From contig NZ_CP022219.1 of the NCBI RefSeq assembly GCF_004114915.1, positions 2,386,501 through 2,450,500 of the forward strand: a stretch of DNA of 64,000 nucleotides, given 5' to 3'. The DNA comes from Bradyrhizobium guangxiense (GTDB lineage Bacteria; Pseudomonadota; Alphaproteobacteria; Rhizobiales; Xanthobacteraceae). Shown here one piece after another: positions 1 through 8,594 of this stretch; the first letter of the stretch is position 1; every line of letters begins with the position of its first letter. The position numbers were made by a program, and so were the translations under genes. Under the pieces are notes generated by a model. That model did not search any database and was not told where the DNA came from. It worked only from the letters and a program-made list of their open reading frames with translations.

Positions 1-1287
1 GTCTATGACTACGCCCATATCGGCAATGCGCGGCCGGTGATCGTGTTCGACGTGCTGTTTCGCTTGCTGCGCCACACCTACGGCGAGGCGCATGTCAAAT
101 ATGTCCGCAACATCACCGACGTCGACGACAAGATCAACGACCGTGCCGCGCGCGATTTCCCCGGCCTGCCGCTGAACGAGGCAATCCGGAAGGTTACCGA
201 GCAGACCGGCAAGCAGTTTCACGCCGATGTCGATGCGCTGGGCTGCTTGCGGCCGAGCGTCGAGCCGCGCGCGACCGAGCATATCGGCGAGATGCGCGAG
301 ATCATCGAGCGCCTGGTCAATGGCGGTTTTGCCTATGTCGCCGAGGATCACGTGCTGTTCTCGCCGCAGGCGATGAACGCCGCCAATTCCTCGCTGCCGC
401 GCTACGGCGCACTGTCCAAGCGCTCGCTCGACGAGATGATCGCGGGTGCGCGCGTCGATGTCGCGCCCTACAAGCATGATGCGACCGACTTCGTGCTGTG
501 GAAGCCGTCCAAGCCCGGCGAGCCGTCATGGCCGTCGCCGGCCGGTATCACGGCCGAGGGGCGCCCGGGTTGGCACATCGAGTGCTCGGCGATGGCATGG
601 AAGCATCTCGGCGAGCATTTCGACATTCATGGCGGCGGTATCGATCTCGTGTTTCCACACCACGAGAACGAGGTCGCGCAGACCTGCTGCGCGTTCCACC
701 GCGAGCGCATGGCGAATTATTGGATGCACAACGGCTTCTTGCAGGTCGAGAGCGAGAAGATGTCGAAGAGCCTCGGCAACTTCATCACCATTCACGAGCT
801 GCTCAGGGATTGGCCGGGTGAGGTGCTGCGCCTGAACATGCTCAAGACGCAGTACCGTTCGCCGATCGATTGGACCATGAAGTCGCTGGAGGAGAGCGCC
901 AAGACGCTCGATGACTGGTATCGCGTTGCAGCCGACGTCGCGCCCGGCAAGCCGGCCGCATCCGTGCTCGATCCGCTGTTCGACGATCTCAACACGCCGC
1001 TGGCGATCGCGGCGCTGCATGGCCTGCGCGGCGGCGACGTCAGTGCCCTGGCGGGCTCGTTGCGCCTGCTCGGCTTCCTGTCCGAGAGCGCAGCGCAGTG
1101 GGAAGGGCGCAAGCAGCAGGCGAGCGGGGTCGATGCCAAGGAGGTCGAGCGCTTGATCGCCGAGCGGACAGCTGCGCGCGTACGGAAGGACTTTGGGGAG
1201 TCCGACCGCATCCGTGATCTGCTCGCCGCGATGGGCATTGCGATCAAGGACTCCAAGGAAGGAACGACGTGGGAGGTCGCGCGATGA
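1..1287 (+). CDS. cysS: Cysteinyl-tRNA synthetase, 5' end cut off by the window
   Basis: Class I aminoacyl-tRNA synthetase that charges tRNA-Cys in the cytoplasm. The frame is open from base 1, and 428 residues are visible. The HIGH signature appears as HIGNARP within the first dozen residues, so only the extreme N-terminus is missing. The KMSKS loop is present as EKMSKSLGN, and the zinc-site motif GWHIECSAM lies between them. The DALR-type C-terminal helical region follows. The stop codon overlaps the ATG of a 37-residue ORF (ATGA), which suggests translational coupling. Family identity is secure from the two class I signatures and the zinc site; the true start lies outside the window. Confidence 0.96.
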   Translation, partial: VYDYAHIGNARPVIVFDVLFRLLRHTYGEAHVKYVRNITDVDDKINDRAARDFPGLPLNEAIRKVTEQTGKQFHADVDALGCLRPSVEPRATEHIGEMREIIERLVNGGFAYVAEDHVLFSPQAMNAANSSLPRYGALSKRSLDEMIAGARVDVAPYKHDATDFVLWKPSKPGEPSWPSPAGITAEGRPGWHIECSAMAWKHLGEHFDIHGGGIDLVFPHHENEVAQTCCAFHRERMANYWMHNGFLQVESEKMSKSLGNFITIHELLRDWPGEVLRLNMLKTQYRSPIDWTMKSLEESAKTLDDWYRVAADVAPGKPAASVLDPLFDDLNTPLAIAALHGLRGGDVSALAGSLRLLGFLSESAAQWEGRKQQASGVDAKEVERLIAERTAARVRKDFGESDRIRDLLAAMGIAIKDSKEGTTWEVAR

Positions 1288-1397
1288 AGCGGCCGGACAC
1301 GCCTTTCCCGCGGCACTGGCTCTATTACATCGCGCTGAAGATCGCGCTGCTCGCGGGTGCCGTGGCGCTGGTGCTCAAGCTCTATGGGATGTGGTGA
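1284..1397 (+). CDS. 37-residue single-pass membrane peptide
   Basis: Reading from the ATG that overlaps the cysS stop (ATGA) gives a 37-residue protein. It has a short basic and proline-rich N-terminus ([12 protein letters not shown]), then one hydrophobic helix of about 20 residues ([14 protein letters not shown]), and ends in YGMW. The downstream GNAT gene starts 5 bases after the stop, so the peptide sits inside a tightly packed cysS-GNAT-cimA operon. The coupling on both sides and the clean membrane helix argue that it is real. No function is recognised. An inner-membrane location is inferred from the helix alone. Confidence 0.6.
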   Translation: MKRPDTPFPRHWLYYIALKIALLAGAVALVLKLYGMW

Positions 1398-1402
1398 GGA
1401 CG

Positions 1403-1894
1403 ATGGGACAGACTTTGCCAAAGCCGGCACTTAGGCCGTTCCTTCCCGATGACCTGCCGGTGCTCGCCGCGATCTTCACCGCCAGCATCGAGGAGCTGAC
1501 CGGCGACGACTATAGCGAGGCGCAGCAGGAAGCCTGGATGGCAGCCGCGGCGGACGAGGAGTTCGGCAAGCGGCTCGCCTCCGACCTGACGCTGATCGCA
1601 ACGCTCGAAGGCTCGCCCGTGGGCTTCGCCTCGCTGCGCGGCACCGATCACATCCGTATGCTCTATGTGCATCCGGCCGTCAGCGGGCAGGGCATTGCGA
1701 CCATGCTGGTCGACGCGCTGGAGAAACTGGCCGGCGGCCGCGGCGCGACGAGCCTGTCGGTCGATGCCAGCGACAACGCGCAGGGCTTCTTCGCCAAGCG
1801 CGGCTACACCGCCCAGCAGCGCAACAGCGTCACCATCAACGACGAGTGGCTCGCCAACACCACCATGAAGAAGACGCTCGGAGCGACGCAATGA
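1403..1894 (+). CDS. GNAT-family N-acetyltransferase
   Basis: A 163-residue protein with the GNAT fold pattern. The acyl-CoA-binding motif A is visible as MLYVHPAVSGQGIATML at about residues 90-106, with the expected Q/R-x-x-G-x-G/A spacing. The C-terminal part (SVDASDNAQGFFAKRGY) matches motif B, in which an aromatic residue follows a helix. It probably transfers an acetyl group from acetyl-CoA to a small molecule or to a protein N-terminus; the substrate cannot be told. The start ATG at 1403 was chosen because an upstream extension would run through the 37-residue gene. The stop overlaps the cimA start (ATGA). Confidence 0.85.
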   Translation: MGQTLPKPALRPFLPDDLPVLAAIFTASIEELTGDDYSEAQQEAWMAAAADEEFGKRLASDLTLIATLEGSPVGFASLRGTDHIRMLYVHPAVSGQGIATMLVDALEKLAGGRGATSLSVDASDNAQGFFAKRGYTAQQRNSVTINDEWLANTTMKKTLGATQ

Positions 1895-3489
1895 GCAAGG
1901 AGCGCCTTTATCTGTTCGACACCACGCTGCGCGACGGCGCGCAGACCAACGGCGTCGATTTCACTCTGGCCGACAAGCAGGTCATCGCCGCGATGCTAGA
2001 CGATCTCGGCATCGACTACGTCGAAGGCGGCTATCCCGGCGCCAACCCGCTCGATACTGAGTTCTTCGGCTCTAAGCCCAAGCTCGCCCATGCGCGCTTC
2101 ACGGCCTTCGGCATGACGCGCCGGGCCGGGCGCTCGGTCTCGAACGATCCCGGTGTGGTCGGACTGTTGGAAGCGAAAGCGGATGCGATCTGCTTCGTGG
2201 CAAAGTCCTCGGCCTATCAGGTGCGCGTCGCGCTGGAGACGACGAAGGAGGAAAACCTCGCCTCCATCCGCGACAGCGTCGCGGCCGCGAAGGCCGCCGG
2301 TCGCGAGGTCATGCTGGACTGCGAGCATTTCTTCGACGGCTACAAGGAAGATTCGAGTTTTGCGCTCGCTTGCGCAAAAGCCGCCTTCGATGCTGGCGCG
2401 CGCTGGGTGGTGCTGTGCGACACCAATGGCGGCACCATGCCTGATGAGGTCGAGGCCATCGTCACCGAAGTGACGAAGCACATCCCCGGCGATCATGTCG
2501 GCATTCACGCCCATAACGACACCGAGCAGGCGGTGGCCAATTCGCTCGCCGCAGTGCGTGCCGGCGCGCGGCAGATCCAGGGCACGCTGAACGGTCTCGG
2601 CGAGCGCTGCGGCAACGCCAATCTGTGCTCGCTGATTCCGACGCTGAAATTGAAAAGGGAGTTTGCGAACGCCTTCGAGATCGGCGTCACGGCGGAGAAG
2701 CTGGCAACGCTCGTCAAGGTGTCGCGTACGCTCGACGACATGCTCAATCGCGTGCCGAACCGGCATGCTCCTTACGTCGGCGAGAGCGCCTTCGTCACCA
2801 AGACCGGCATACATGCCTCCGCGGTGCTGAAGGATCCGCAGACCTACGAGCACGTGCTGCCGGAGTCGGTCGGCAATCACCGCAAGGTGCTGGTCTCGGA
2901 CCAGGCCGGACGTTCCAACGTCATCGCCGAGCTCGACCGTGCCGGCATTCCCTACGAGAAGAGCGATCCGAAGCTGACGCGCCTCGTCGAGGAGTTGAAG
3001 GAGCGCGAGGCCGCCGGCTACGCCTATGAGTCCGCGAATGCCTCCTTCGAGCTCCTGGCGCGCCGCACCCTCGGCAAGGTGCCGCATTATTTCGAGGTCG
3101 AGCAGTTCGACGTCAATGTCGAGCAGCGCTACAACGCGCTCGGCGAGCGCGTCACCGTGGCGCTCGCGGTGGTCAAGGTCGACGTCGCCGGCGAGCACCT
3201 GATCTCGGCCGCCGAAGGCAACGGCCCGGTCAACGCGCTCGACGTTGCCATGCGCAAGGATCTCGGCAAGTACCAGAAATACATCGAGGGCTTGAGGCTG
3301 ATCGACTACCGGGTGCGTATCCTCAACGGCGGCACCGGCGCGGTTACGCGCGTGCTGATCGAGAGCGAGGACGAGAACGGCGACAGCTGGACCACGGTCG
3401 GCGTCTCCCCGAACATCATCGACGCCTCGTTCCAGGCGCTGATGGATTCGGTGATCTACAAGCTGGTGAAGTCGGGGGCGCCGGCGTAA
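1891..3489 (+). CDS. cimA: (R)-citramalate synthase / LeuA-family acyltransferase
   Basis: Condenses acetyl-CoA with pyruvate to citramalate, the first step of the threonine-independent isoleucine route. The 532 residues match the CimA branch of the isopropylmalate/homocitrate synthase family. The N-terminal TIM barrel opens with DTTLRDGAQ (residues 10-18), carries HAHND for metal binding near residue 208, and includes the GLGERCGN loop. The C-terminal third has the LeuA regulatory domain, ending in GVSPNIIDASFQALMDSVIYKL. The ATG overlaps the GNAT stop, so it is probably the last gene of the cysS operon. Substrate preference (pyruvate versus 2-oxoisovalerate) is inferred from length and family, not proven. 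Confidence 0.88.
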   Translation: MSKERLYLFDTTLRDGAQTNGVDFTLADKQVIAAMLDDLGIDYVEGGYPGANPLDTEFFGSKPKLAHARFTAFGMTRRAGRSVSNDPGVVGLLEAKADAICFVAKSSAYQVRVALETTKEENLASIRDSVAAAKAAGREVMLDCEHFFDGYKEDSSFALACAKAAFDAGARWVVLCDTNGGTMPDEVEAIVTEVTKHIPGDHVGIHAHNDTEQAVANSLAAVRAGARQIQGTLNGLGERCGNANLCSLIPTLKLKREFANAFEIGVTAEKLATLVKVSRTLDDMLNRVPNRHAPYVGESAFVTKTGIHASAVLKDPQTYEHVLPESVGNHRKVLVSDQAGRSNVIAELDRAGIPYEKSDPKLTRLVEELKEREAAGYAYESANASFELLARRTLGKVPHYFEVEQFDVNVEQRYNALGERVTVALAVVKVDVAGEHLISAAEGNGPVNALDVAMRKDLGKYQKYIEGLRLIDYRVRILNGGTGAVTRVLIESEDENGDSWTTVGVSPNIIDASFQALMDSVIYKLVKSGAPA

Positions 3490-3497
3490 CTATCGCG

Positions 3498-3579
3498 GAG
3501 TCATTCCGGGGCGGTCCGCAGCACCGAACCCGGAATCTCGCGATTCCGGGTTCACGCTTCGCGTGCCCCGGAATGACTC
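3498..3579. repeat. Nested inverted repeat, GTCATTCCGGGGC family, copy 1
   Basis: The outer arms GAGTCATTCCGGGGC (3498-3512) and GCCCCGGAATGACTC (3565-3579) are perfectly complementary over 15 bases. An inner hairpin (AACCCGGAATC, loop TCGC, GATTCCGGGTT) occupies 3527-3552. The same family recurs near 18.7, 35.9 and 48.6 kb. Each copy lies between genes, usually just after a stop codon. It can fold as a two-storey cruciform or RNA hairpin but has no T-run, so it is not a classical terminator. Confidence 0.85.
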
Positions 3580-3594
3580 AGGGAGGGGGCAAGC

Positions 3595-3972
3595 ATGATC
3601 GACCACATTTCCGTCGGCGTCAGCGATCTCGAGCGTGCCGCACGATTCTACGAGGCCACGCTCGCGGCCCTCGGCCTCACGCGTCTCGTCACGCGGCCCC
3701 GAACGGTCGGATTCGGCAAGGCCTATCCCGAGTTCTGGATCAATCTGCGCGAGACCATGCCGCGTGTGCCGGCGGAGAGCGGCGTGCACATCTGCCTGCG
3801 GGCGAGAACGACCGACGAGGTCGATGCGTTTCATGCCGCAGCTCTCGCGACAGGCGGAGCCTCAGACGGGGCGCCCGGCATCCGCCCGCACGACCGCGTA
3901 CGCTATTACGCGGCCTTCGTCACCGATCCCGACGGCAACCGCATCGAGGCGGTGACGTTTCCGGCAGACTAA
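3595..3972 (+). CDS. VOC-family (glyoxalase/bleomycin resistance-like) protein
   Basis: A 125-residue single-module vicinal-oxygen-chelate protein. It starts MIDHISVGVSDLERAARFYEATL, the standard first beta-alpha unit with a potential metal-ligand His at residue 4. It ends with YYAAFVTDPDGNRIEAVTF, the usual second half with a Glu ligand. The family includes lyases, isomerases, dioxygenases and antibiotic-binding proteins, and nothing here decides between them. A good Shine-Dalgarno (AGGGAGGGGG) precedes the ATG. The gene converges on the LOG gene, and the two overlap by 4 bases at their stops. Confidence 0.8.
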   Translation: MIDHISVGVSDLERAARFYEATLAALGLTRLVTRPRTVGFGKAYPEFWINLRETMPRVPAESGVHICLRARTTDEVDAFHAAALATGGASDGAPGIRPHDRVRYYAAFVTDPDGNRIEAVTFPAD

Positions 3973-4574
3973 AGCTTGCGCGCCACTTCCGGCGCGAGAT
4001 CGCGCTGGCTGTCGGGAATCTGCGCAGCCGCGGCGCGCAGCCGCGGGACGATCTCCTCGACCTTGTCCGCCTTCAGGATGTCGACGGTAAGGCCGGCGCG
4101 GATGAACTCCGTTTGGCGCATATGGGCCACCAGGGAGAACAGCGGCTCCCAGAAATTGTCGATGTTGGCGAGCAGCACCGGCTTGGCGTGACGGCCGAGT
4201 TGCTGCCAGGTCAGCTGCTCGACCAGCTCCTCGAGCGTGCCGAGCCCTCCGGGCAAGGCGACGAAGGCGTCGGAGCGCTCGAACATCAGCCGCTTGCGCT
4301 CGTGCATGTCGGGTGTGACGACCATCTCCTGCACCCGCGTCAGCGCGTTCTCGCGCATCCGGAGGAAGTCGGGGATGATGCCGGTGACGGTGCCGCCGTG
4401 ATCCAGCACGGAGGTTGCGACCGCCCCCATCAGTCCGAGCGAGCCGCCGCCATAGACGAGGCGGATCTTGTTGTCCGCCAGCGCCTTGCCGAGGGCTTTC
4501 GCCGCTTCGATGAAGTTGGGATTGGTTCCTGGGCCGGAGCCGCAATAGACACAGACGGTTTTGATCGTGCTCAT
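3969..4574 (-). CDS. LOG-family (Rossmann fold, TIGR00730-type) protein
   Basis: A 201-residue protein of the lysine-decarboxylase-like LOG family, many members of which are cytokinin riboside 5'-monophosphate phosphoribohydrolases acting on AMP or isopentenyl-AMP. The diagnostic PGGxGTxxE motif is present as LPGGLGTLEE. The N-terminal nucleotide-fold motif CVYCGSGPGTNPNF and the internal VYGGGSLGLMG also fit. An alternative start three codons upstream (4583) is possible. Cytokinin activation would be of interest in a plant-associated bacterium, but nucleotide phosphoribohydrolase activity is as far as the sequence allows. Confidence 0.85.
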   Translation of the reverse strand: MSTIKTVCVYCGSGPGTNPNFIEAAKALGKALADNKIRLVYGGGSLGLMGAVATSVLDHGGTVTGIIPDFLRMRENALTRVQEMVVTPDMHERKRLMFERSDAFVALPGGLGTLEELVEQLTWQQLGRHAKPVLLANIDNFWEPLFSLVAHMRQTEFIRAGLTVDILKADKVEEIVPRLRAAAAQIPDSQRDLAPEVARKL

Positions 4575-4638
4575 TGGTGCCATGATGCATTGCAGCGAAG
4601 AGGCGTCAAGCCCTTCAGGTGATTCGGATGAGCCGGAA

Positions 4639-4652
4639 ATTTACCGGTAAAT
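4639..4652. promoter_or_regulatory. 14-bp perfect palindrome between divergent LOG and ABC-exporter genes
   Basis: ATTTACCGGTAAAT is fully self-complementary and unusually AT-rich for this genome. It sits 65 bases upstream of the LOG gene and 124 bases upstream of the ABC exporter, in the only shared promoter region of the two. It has the size and symmetry of a dimeric repressor site. No regulator is assigned. Confidence 0.45.
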
Positions 4653-4775
4653 GGCGACAAACAATCGAAGATTCGCCATCTGGCGGGGTGCGCTGCCATC
4701 GGGAAGGCTCTATATGACAGGCGAAAATCGTAAATCGCGGCGACGCTCGCATCCGGCGGGCTTTCAGGCTTCTTG

Positions 4776-6731
4776 ATGGACCAACCTCAATCGTTCGACG
4801 GCGCCGACGTTCCCAATGCTGCCGGCGGCCCGCCGGAACGGGCCACGCTGATGGGCACGCTCGCGCATCTGTGGCCCTATATCTGGCCGGGCGACCGCTT
4901 CGACCTGAAGATGCGGGTGGTTTGGTCGCTGGTGCTGCTGCTCGCCGCCAAGCTGATCACGCTCGCGGTACCGTTCAGCTTCAAATGGGCCACGGACGCG
5001 CTGACGGGCGCCAACTCGGCGCCGGTCGCGGCCGACAATTGGCAGCTGTGGGTGATCGCCTCGCCGCTATTGCTGACCGCGAGCTACGGCGTGATGCGCA
5101 TCCTGATGGCGCTGCTGACGCAATGGCGCGACGGCATCTTCGCGCGCGTCGCCATGCACGCGGTGCGCAAGCTCGCCACCATCACCTTCGTCCACATGCA
5201 CGAGCTGTCGTTGCGCTTTCACCTGGAGCGCAAGACCGGCGGGCTGACGCGCGTGCTCGAGCGCGGCCGCGAGGGGATCGAGGTCATCGTCCGCATGGTG
5301 ATCCTGCAGCTGATCCCGACCATCGTCGAGGTCTCGCTGCTGATGGCCGTGCTGCTCTGGCAGTTCGACTGGCGCTACGTTGTCGCGACCCTGATCACGG
5401 TCGCCGTCTACATGTACTACACCTATATCGCGACCGAATGGCGGATCGGCATCCGCCGCAAGATGAACGATTCCGACACCGAGGCGAACACCAAGGCGAT
5501 CGACTCGCTGCTCAACTACGAGACTGTGAAATATTTCGGGGCCGAGGCGCGCGAGGCGCAGCGCTACGACAAATCGGTGGAGCGCTACGAGGAAGCGAGC
5601 GTCCGCACCTACACCTCGCTCGCGGTGCTCAACACCGGCCAGGCGGTGATCTTCACGCTGGGCCTGACCGCGACCATGTTGATGTGCGCGATCGGCGTAC
5701 GCAACGGCACAAACACGGTCGGCGATTTCGTGCTGGTCAACGCCATGATGATCCAGCTCTACCAACCGCTGAACTTCATGGGCATGGTCTATCGCGAGAT
5801 CAAGCAGGCGATCATCGACATCGAGAAGATGTTCAATGTGCTGGGCCGCGAGGCCGAGATCAAGGACGCGCCCGATGCCAAGCCGCTGGTGATCTCCGCC
5901 GGCACCGTGCGCTTCGAGGACGTGCGCTTTGCCTATGAGCCGACGCGCCCGATCCTCAAGGGCATCAGCTTCGAGGTGCCGGCCGGCAAGACCGTCGCGA
6001 TCGTCGGCCCGTCCGGCGCGGGCAAGTCGACCATCTCGCGCCTGCTGTTTCGCCTCTACGACGTCTCCGGCGGCAAGATCCTGATCGACGGCCAGGACAT
6101 CCGCGCGGTGACGCAGGATTCCCTTCGCGCTGCCATCGGCATGGTGCCGCAGGACACCGTGCTGTTCAACGACACCATCCGCTACAACATCCGCTACGGC
6201 CGTTGGGACGCCAGCGATGCCGAAGTCGAAGAGGCGGCGCAACTGGCGCAGATCGACCACTTCATCCGCATGTCGCCCAAGGGTTACGAGACCCAGGTCG
6301 GCGAGCGCGGGCTCAAACTGTCGGGCGGCGAGAAGCAGCGCGTCGCAATCGCGCGCACCGTGCTGAAGGCGCCGCCGATCCTGGTGCTGGACGAGGCGAC
6401 CTCGGCGCTCGATACCCATACCGAACACGAGATCCAGGGCGCGCTCGACCGCGTGGCGAAGAACCGCACCTCGCTGGTGATCGCGCACCGGCTTTCGACC
6501 ATCGTCGGGGCCGACGAGATCATCGTGCTGGATCAGGGCCGCATCGCCGAGCGGGGGACCCACGCCAAGCTGCTCGCCCATGGCGGCCTCTATGCCAGCA
6601 TGTGGAACAGGCAGCGCGAGGCCGAGGCGGCGCGGGAGAAGCTGGCCAAGATGGCCGACAGCAAAGAGGCGCCCAACCGGGAGCCGCCGCCCGTCAGCGA
6701 CGCCCTGACCGCGCCTGCGGCGGCGGAGTGA
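4776..6731 (+). CDS. Atm1/HMT1-type ABC exporter (fused membrane and ATPase half)
   Basis: A 651-residue half-transporter that probably works as a homodimer in the inner membrane. Residues up to about 340 hold six transmembrane helices and the Atm1-characteristic segment ETVKYFGAEARE. The nucleotide-binding domain follows, with Walker A GPSGAGKST (about 411-419), signature LSGGEKQR (about 514) and Walker B ILVLDEATSALD (about 535). Mitochondrial Atm1 and bacterial relatives export glutathione-linked sulfur or metal species, giving a role in iron-sulfur or heavy-metal homeostasis. ATG 4776 was preferred over the TTG directly before it. Family placement is firm; the cargo is inferred. Confidence 0.88.
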   Translation: MDQPQSFDGADVPNAAGGPPERATLMGTLAHLWPYIWPGDRFDLKMRVVWSLVLLLAAKLITLAVPFSFKWATDALTGANSAPVAADNWQLWVIASPLLLTASYGVMRILMALLTQWRDGIFARVAMHAVRKLATITFVHMHELSLRFHLERKTGGLTRVLERGREGIEVIVRMVILQLIPTIVEVSLLMAVLLWQFDWRYVVATLITVAVYMYYTYIATEWRIGIRRKMNDSDTEANTKAIDSLLNYETVKYFGAEAREAQRYDKSVERYEEASVRTYTSLAVLNTGQAVIFTLGLTATMLMCAIGVRNGTNTVGDFVLVNAMMIQLYQPLNFMGMVYREIKQAIIDIEKMFNVLGREAEIKDAPDAKPLVISAGTVRFEDVRFAYEPTRPILKGISFEVPAGKTVAIVGPSGAGKSTISRLLFRLYDVSGGKILIDGQDIRAVTQDSLRAAIGMVPQDTVLFNDTIRYNIRYGRWDASDAEVEEAAQLAQIDHFIRMSPKGYETQVGERGLKLSGGEKQRVAIARTVLKAPPILVLDEATSALDTHTEHEIQGALDRVAKNRTSLVIAHRLSTIVGADEIIVLDQGRIAERGTHAKLLAHGGLYASMWNRQREAEAAREKLAKMADSKEAPNREPPPVSDALTAPAAAE

Positions 6732-6809
6732 CCTTGTCTCCGGTCCCAACTCTGGCCTAAACAGGCCCGCGCGACGACCCGTGCCATTAACCCCGAGCGG
6801 CAGATAGCG

Positions 6810-7508
6810 ATGTCCATTCTCGATTCGATCCAGCGTCAGACCCCGCCGATCCACAAGGAGGGCTATCCCTTCATCGGCGGCTTTGCGCTGGCGAGCCTGA
6901 TCCTGTTCTGGCTGTGGTCGCCGTTGGGCTGGATCGGTACGATCCTGACGGTGTGGTGCGCGCTGTTCTTCCGCGATCCCGTGCGCGTGACGCCGGTGCG
7001 CGAGGGGCTGGTGGTGTCGCCAGCCGACGGCCGCGTTTCGATGATCACCATGGCGCTGCCGCCGGCCGAGCTCGGTCTCGGCGATCGGCCGTTGCCGCGT
7101 ATCTCGGTGTTCATGAGCGTGTTCAACTGCCACGTGAACCGCAGTCCGATCGCGGGCAGGGTGGATCGGATCGCCTACCGGCCCGGCCTCTTCATCAATG
7201 CCGAGCTCGACAAGGCGAGCGAGGACAATGAGCGCAACTCGCTGGTCATCTCGACGCCGACGGCGCGCATCGGCGTGATCCAGATCGCGGGCCTCGTCGC
7301 CAAGCGCATCGTCTGCTTCGTCAGGGAAGGCCAGGCGATCGGCGCCGGCGAGCGCTTCGGTCTGATCCGCTTCGGCTCACGGCTCGACGTCTATCTGCCG
7401 CTCGGCACTAAGGCGCTGGTCTCGGAAGGGCAGATCGCCATCGCCGGCGAGACCATCTTGGCGGCCCTCGCCGGCGACGACCCGAGCCGCGCCTACCGCG
7501 CCAGTTAA
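6810..7508 (+). CDS. psd: Phosphatidylserine decarboxylase proenzyme
   Basis: Makes phosphatidylethanolamine by decarboxylating phosphatidylserine at the inner membrane. The 232 residues match the short PSD-A form. It has an N-terminal pair of hydrophobic helices ([16 protein letters not shown]), the conserved SPADGRVS and [13 protein letters not shown] segments, and the self-cleavage site. The site reads FGS rather than the textbook LGS, with the pyruvoyl-forming serine at about residue 190 (IRFGSRLD). It is followed by pssA, which supplies its substrate. Confidence 0.95.
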   Translation: MSILDSIQRQTPPIHKEGYPFIGGFALASLILFWLWSPLGWIGTILTVWCALFFRDPVRVTPVREGLVVSPADGRVSMITMALPPAELGLGDRPLPRISVFMSVFNCHVNRSPIAGRVDRIAYRPGLFINAELDKASEDNERNSLVISTPTARIGVIQIAGLVAKRIVCFVREGQAIGAGERFGLIRFGSRLDVYLPLGTKALVSEGQIAIAGETILAALAGDDPSRAYRAS

Positions 7509-7527
7509 CGAAAGTCGGCCCGAGGGG

Positions 7528-7550
7528 CCTTCCGCCGCAATGGCGGAGGG
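7528..7550 (+). other. Hairpin between psd and pssA
   Basis: CCTTCCGCC and GGCGGAGGG pair over nine positions (one G-T pair) around the loop GCAAT. There is no T-run, so it is not called a terminator. It may limit read-through or stabilise the psd message. Confidence 0.35.
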
Positions 7551-7591
7551 GGATGCGGCTTGCTATATCTCGCCTCGAGGTGAGGACAGCC

Positions 7592-8470
7592 ATGACGCCC
7601 TATGACTTCAAATACCCGGATACGCGCCCCCGGCGGTTCCGCCCGATACCGGTGCGGATGCTGGTGCCCAACGTCATCACGCTGCTGGCGATCTGCGCCG
7701 GCCTGACCTCGATCCGCCTCTCGATCGAAGGGCGGATCTCGCTCGCCGTCTATGCCATTGTGTTCGCGGCCGCGCTCGACGGTATCGACGGGGGCATCGC
7801 GCGCATGATCAAGGGGCAGTCCAAGTTCGGCGCCGAGCTCGACAGCCTCGCCGATTTCGTCAATTTCGGCGTGGCGCCCGGTCTCATGCTGTATTTCTGG
7901 CAGCTGCACGAGCTCGGCAATGCCGGCTGGATCGCCGCCATGGTGTTCGCGATTTCCGGCGGCCTGCGCCTGGCCCGCTTCAATGCCACCATGGACGACC
8001 CGAACAAGCCCGCCTTCGCGGCCAATTTCTTCACCGGCGTGCCGGCGCCGGCCGGCGCGATCACCGTGCTGCTGCCGATCTATGTCGCCTTCCTCGAGCT
8101 CGGCCGCATGCCTGCGGCGGTGACCGCGGCCTATACGCTTCTGATCGCCTTCCTGATGGTGTCGCGCCTGCCGGTGTTCTCCGGCAAGACCAAGCGCATG
8201 CGCGTGCCGCCGGAGCTGGTGCTGCCGGCCTTCGTCGCGGTGATCGTCTTCATCGCGCTGCTGATCGCCTATCCCTGGCACGTGCTCTCGATCGGCACGG
8301 TGCTCTATCTCCTCGCTTTGCCGCTCGGCTACAAATCCTATCGCGACCAGGCGCGCGCCATGGAAGCCTCTGCTCCTACGGGAGGCGAGGTCGCCTCGCC
8401 GCCGTCGGCGCCGACGCTGGCGAACGTGGCGGAGCCGCCGCAGGAGGACCGTCCAGGGCGGCTGCACTGA
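7592..8470 (+). CDS. pssA: CDP-diacylglycerol--serine O-phosphatidyltransferase
   Basis: Transfers a phosphatidyl group from CDP-diacylglycerol to serine. The protein has 292 residues with several membrane helices. The CDP-alcohol phosphatidyltransferase signature DG-x2-AR-x8-G-x3-D-x3-D is complete, reading from DGGIAR to ELDSLAD at about residues 66-88. ATG 7592 was chosen over the upstream ATG at 7553 because a GTGAGGA ribosome site precedes it at suitable spacing. The gene lies directly after psd, the usual arrangement for phosphatidylethanolamine synthesis. Confidence 0.93.
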   Translation: MTPYDFKYPDTRPRRFRPIPVRMLVPNVITLLAICAGLTSIRLSIEGRISLAVYAIVFAAALDGIDGGIARMIKGQSKFGAELDSLADFVNFGVAPGLMLYFWQLHELGNAGWIAAMVFAISGGLRLARFNATMDDPNKPAFAANFFTGVPAPAGAITVLLPIYVAFLELGRMPAAVTAAYTLLIAFLMVSRLPVFSGKTKRMRVPPELVLPAFVAVIVFIALLIAYPWHVLSIGTVLYLLALPLGYKSYRDQARAMEASAPTGGEVASPPSAPTLANVAEPPQEDRPGRLH

Positions 8471-8594
8471 GCGTTTTTTCGCGGATATCTGCCATGATGG
8501 CGCGCTGAGTTGGGTCGAGACCCGATCTCGGCTATATCGCCCTGATGCCGGCGGCATCGCGCAATCAACCGCCGCCAATCTGGGAGAGAACGCC

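Noticed and set aside
3498..3579. The GTCATTCCGGGGC repeats as a CRISPR array or insertion sequence
   Set aside because: The copies are single, far apart, lack spacers and encode no transposase.
5067..7133. A 688-residue open frame on the minus strand
   Set aside because: It is antisense to the ABC exporter and psd genes and has the Arg/His/Asp-rich composition of a shadow frame.
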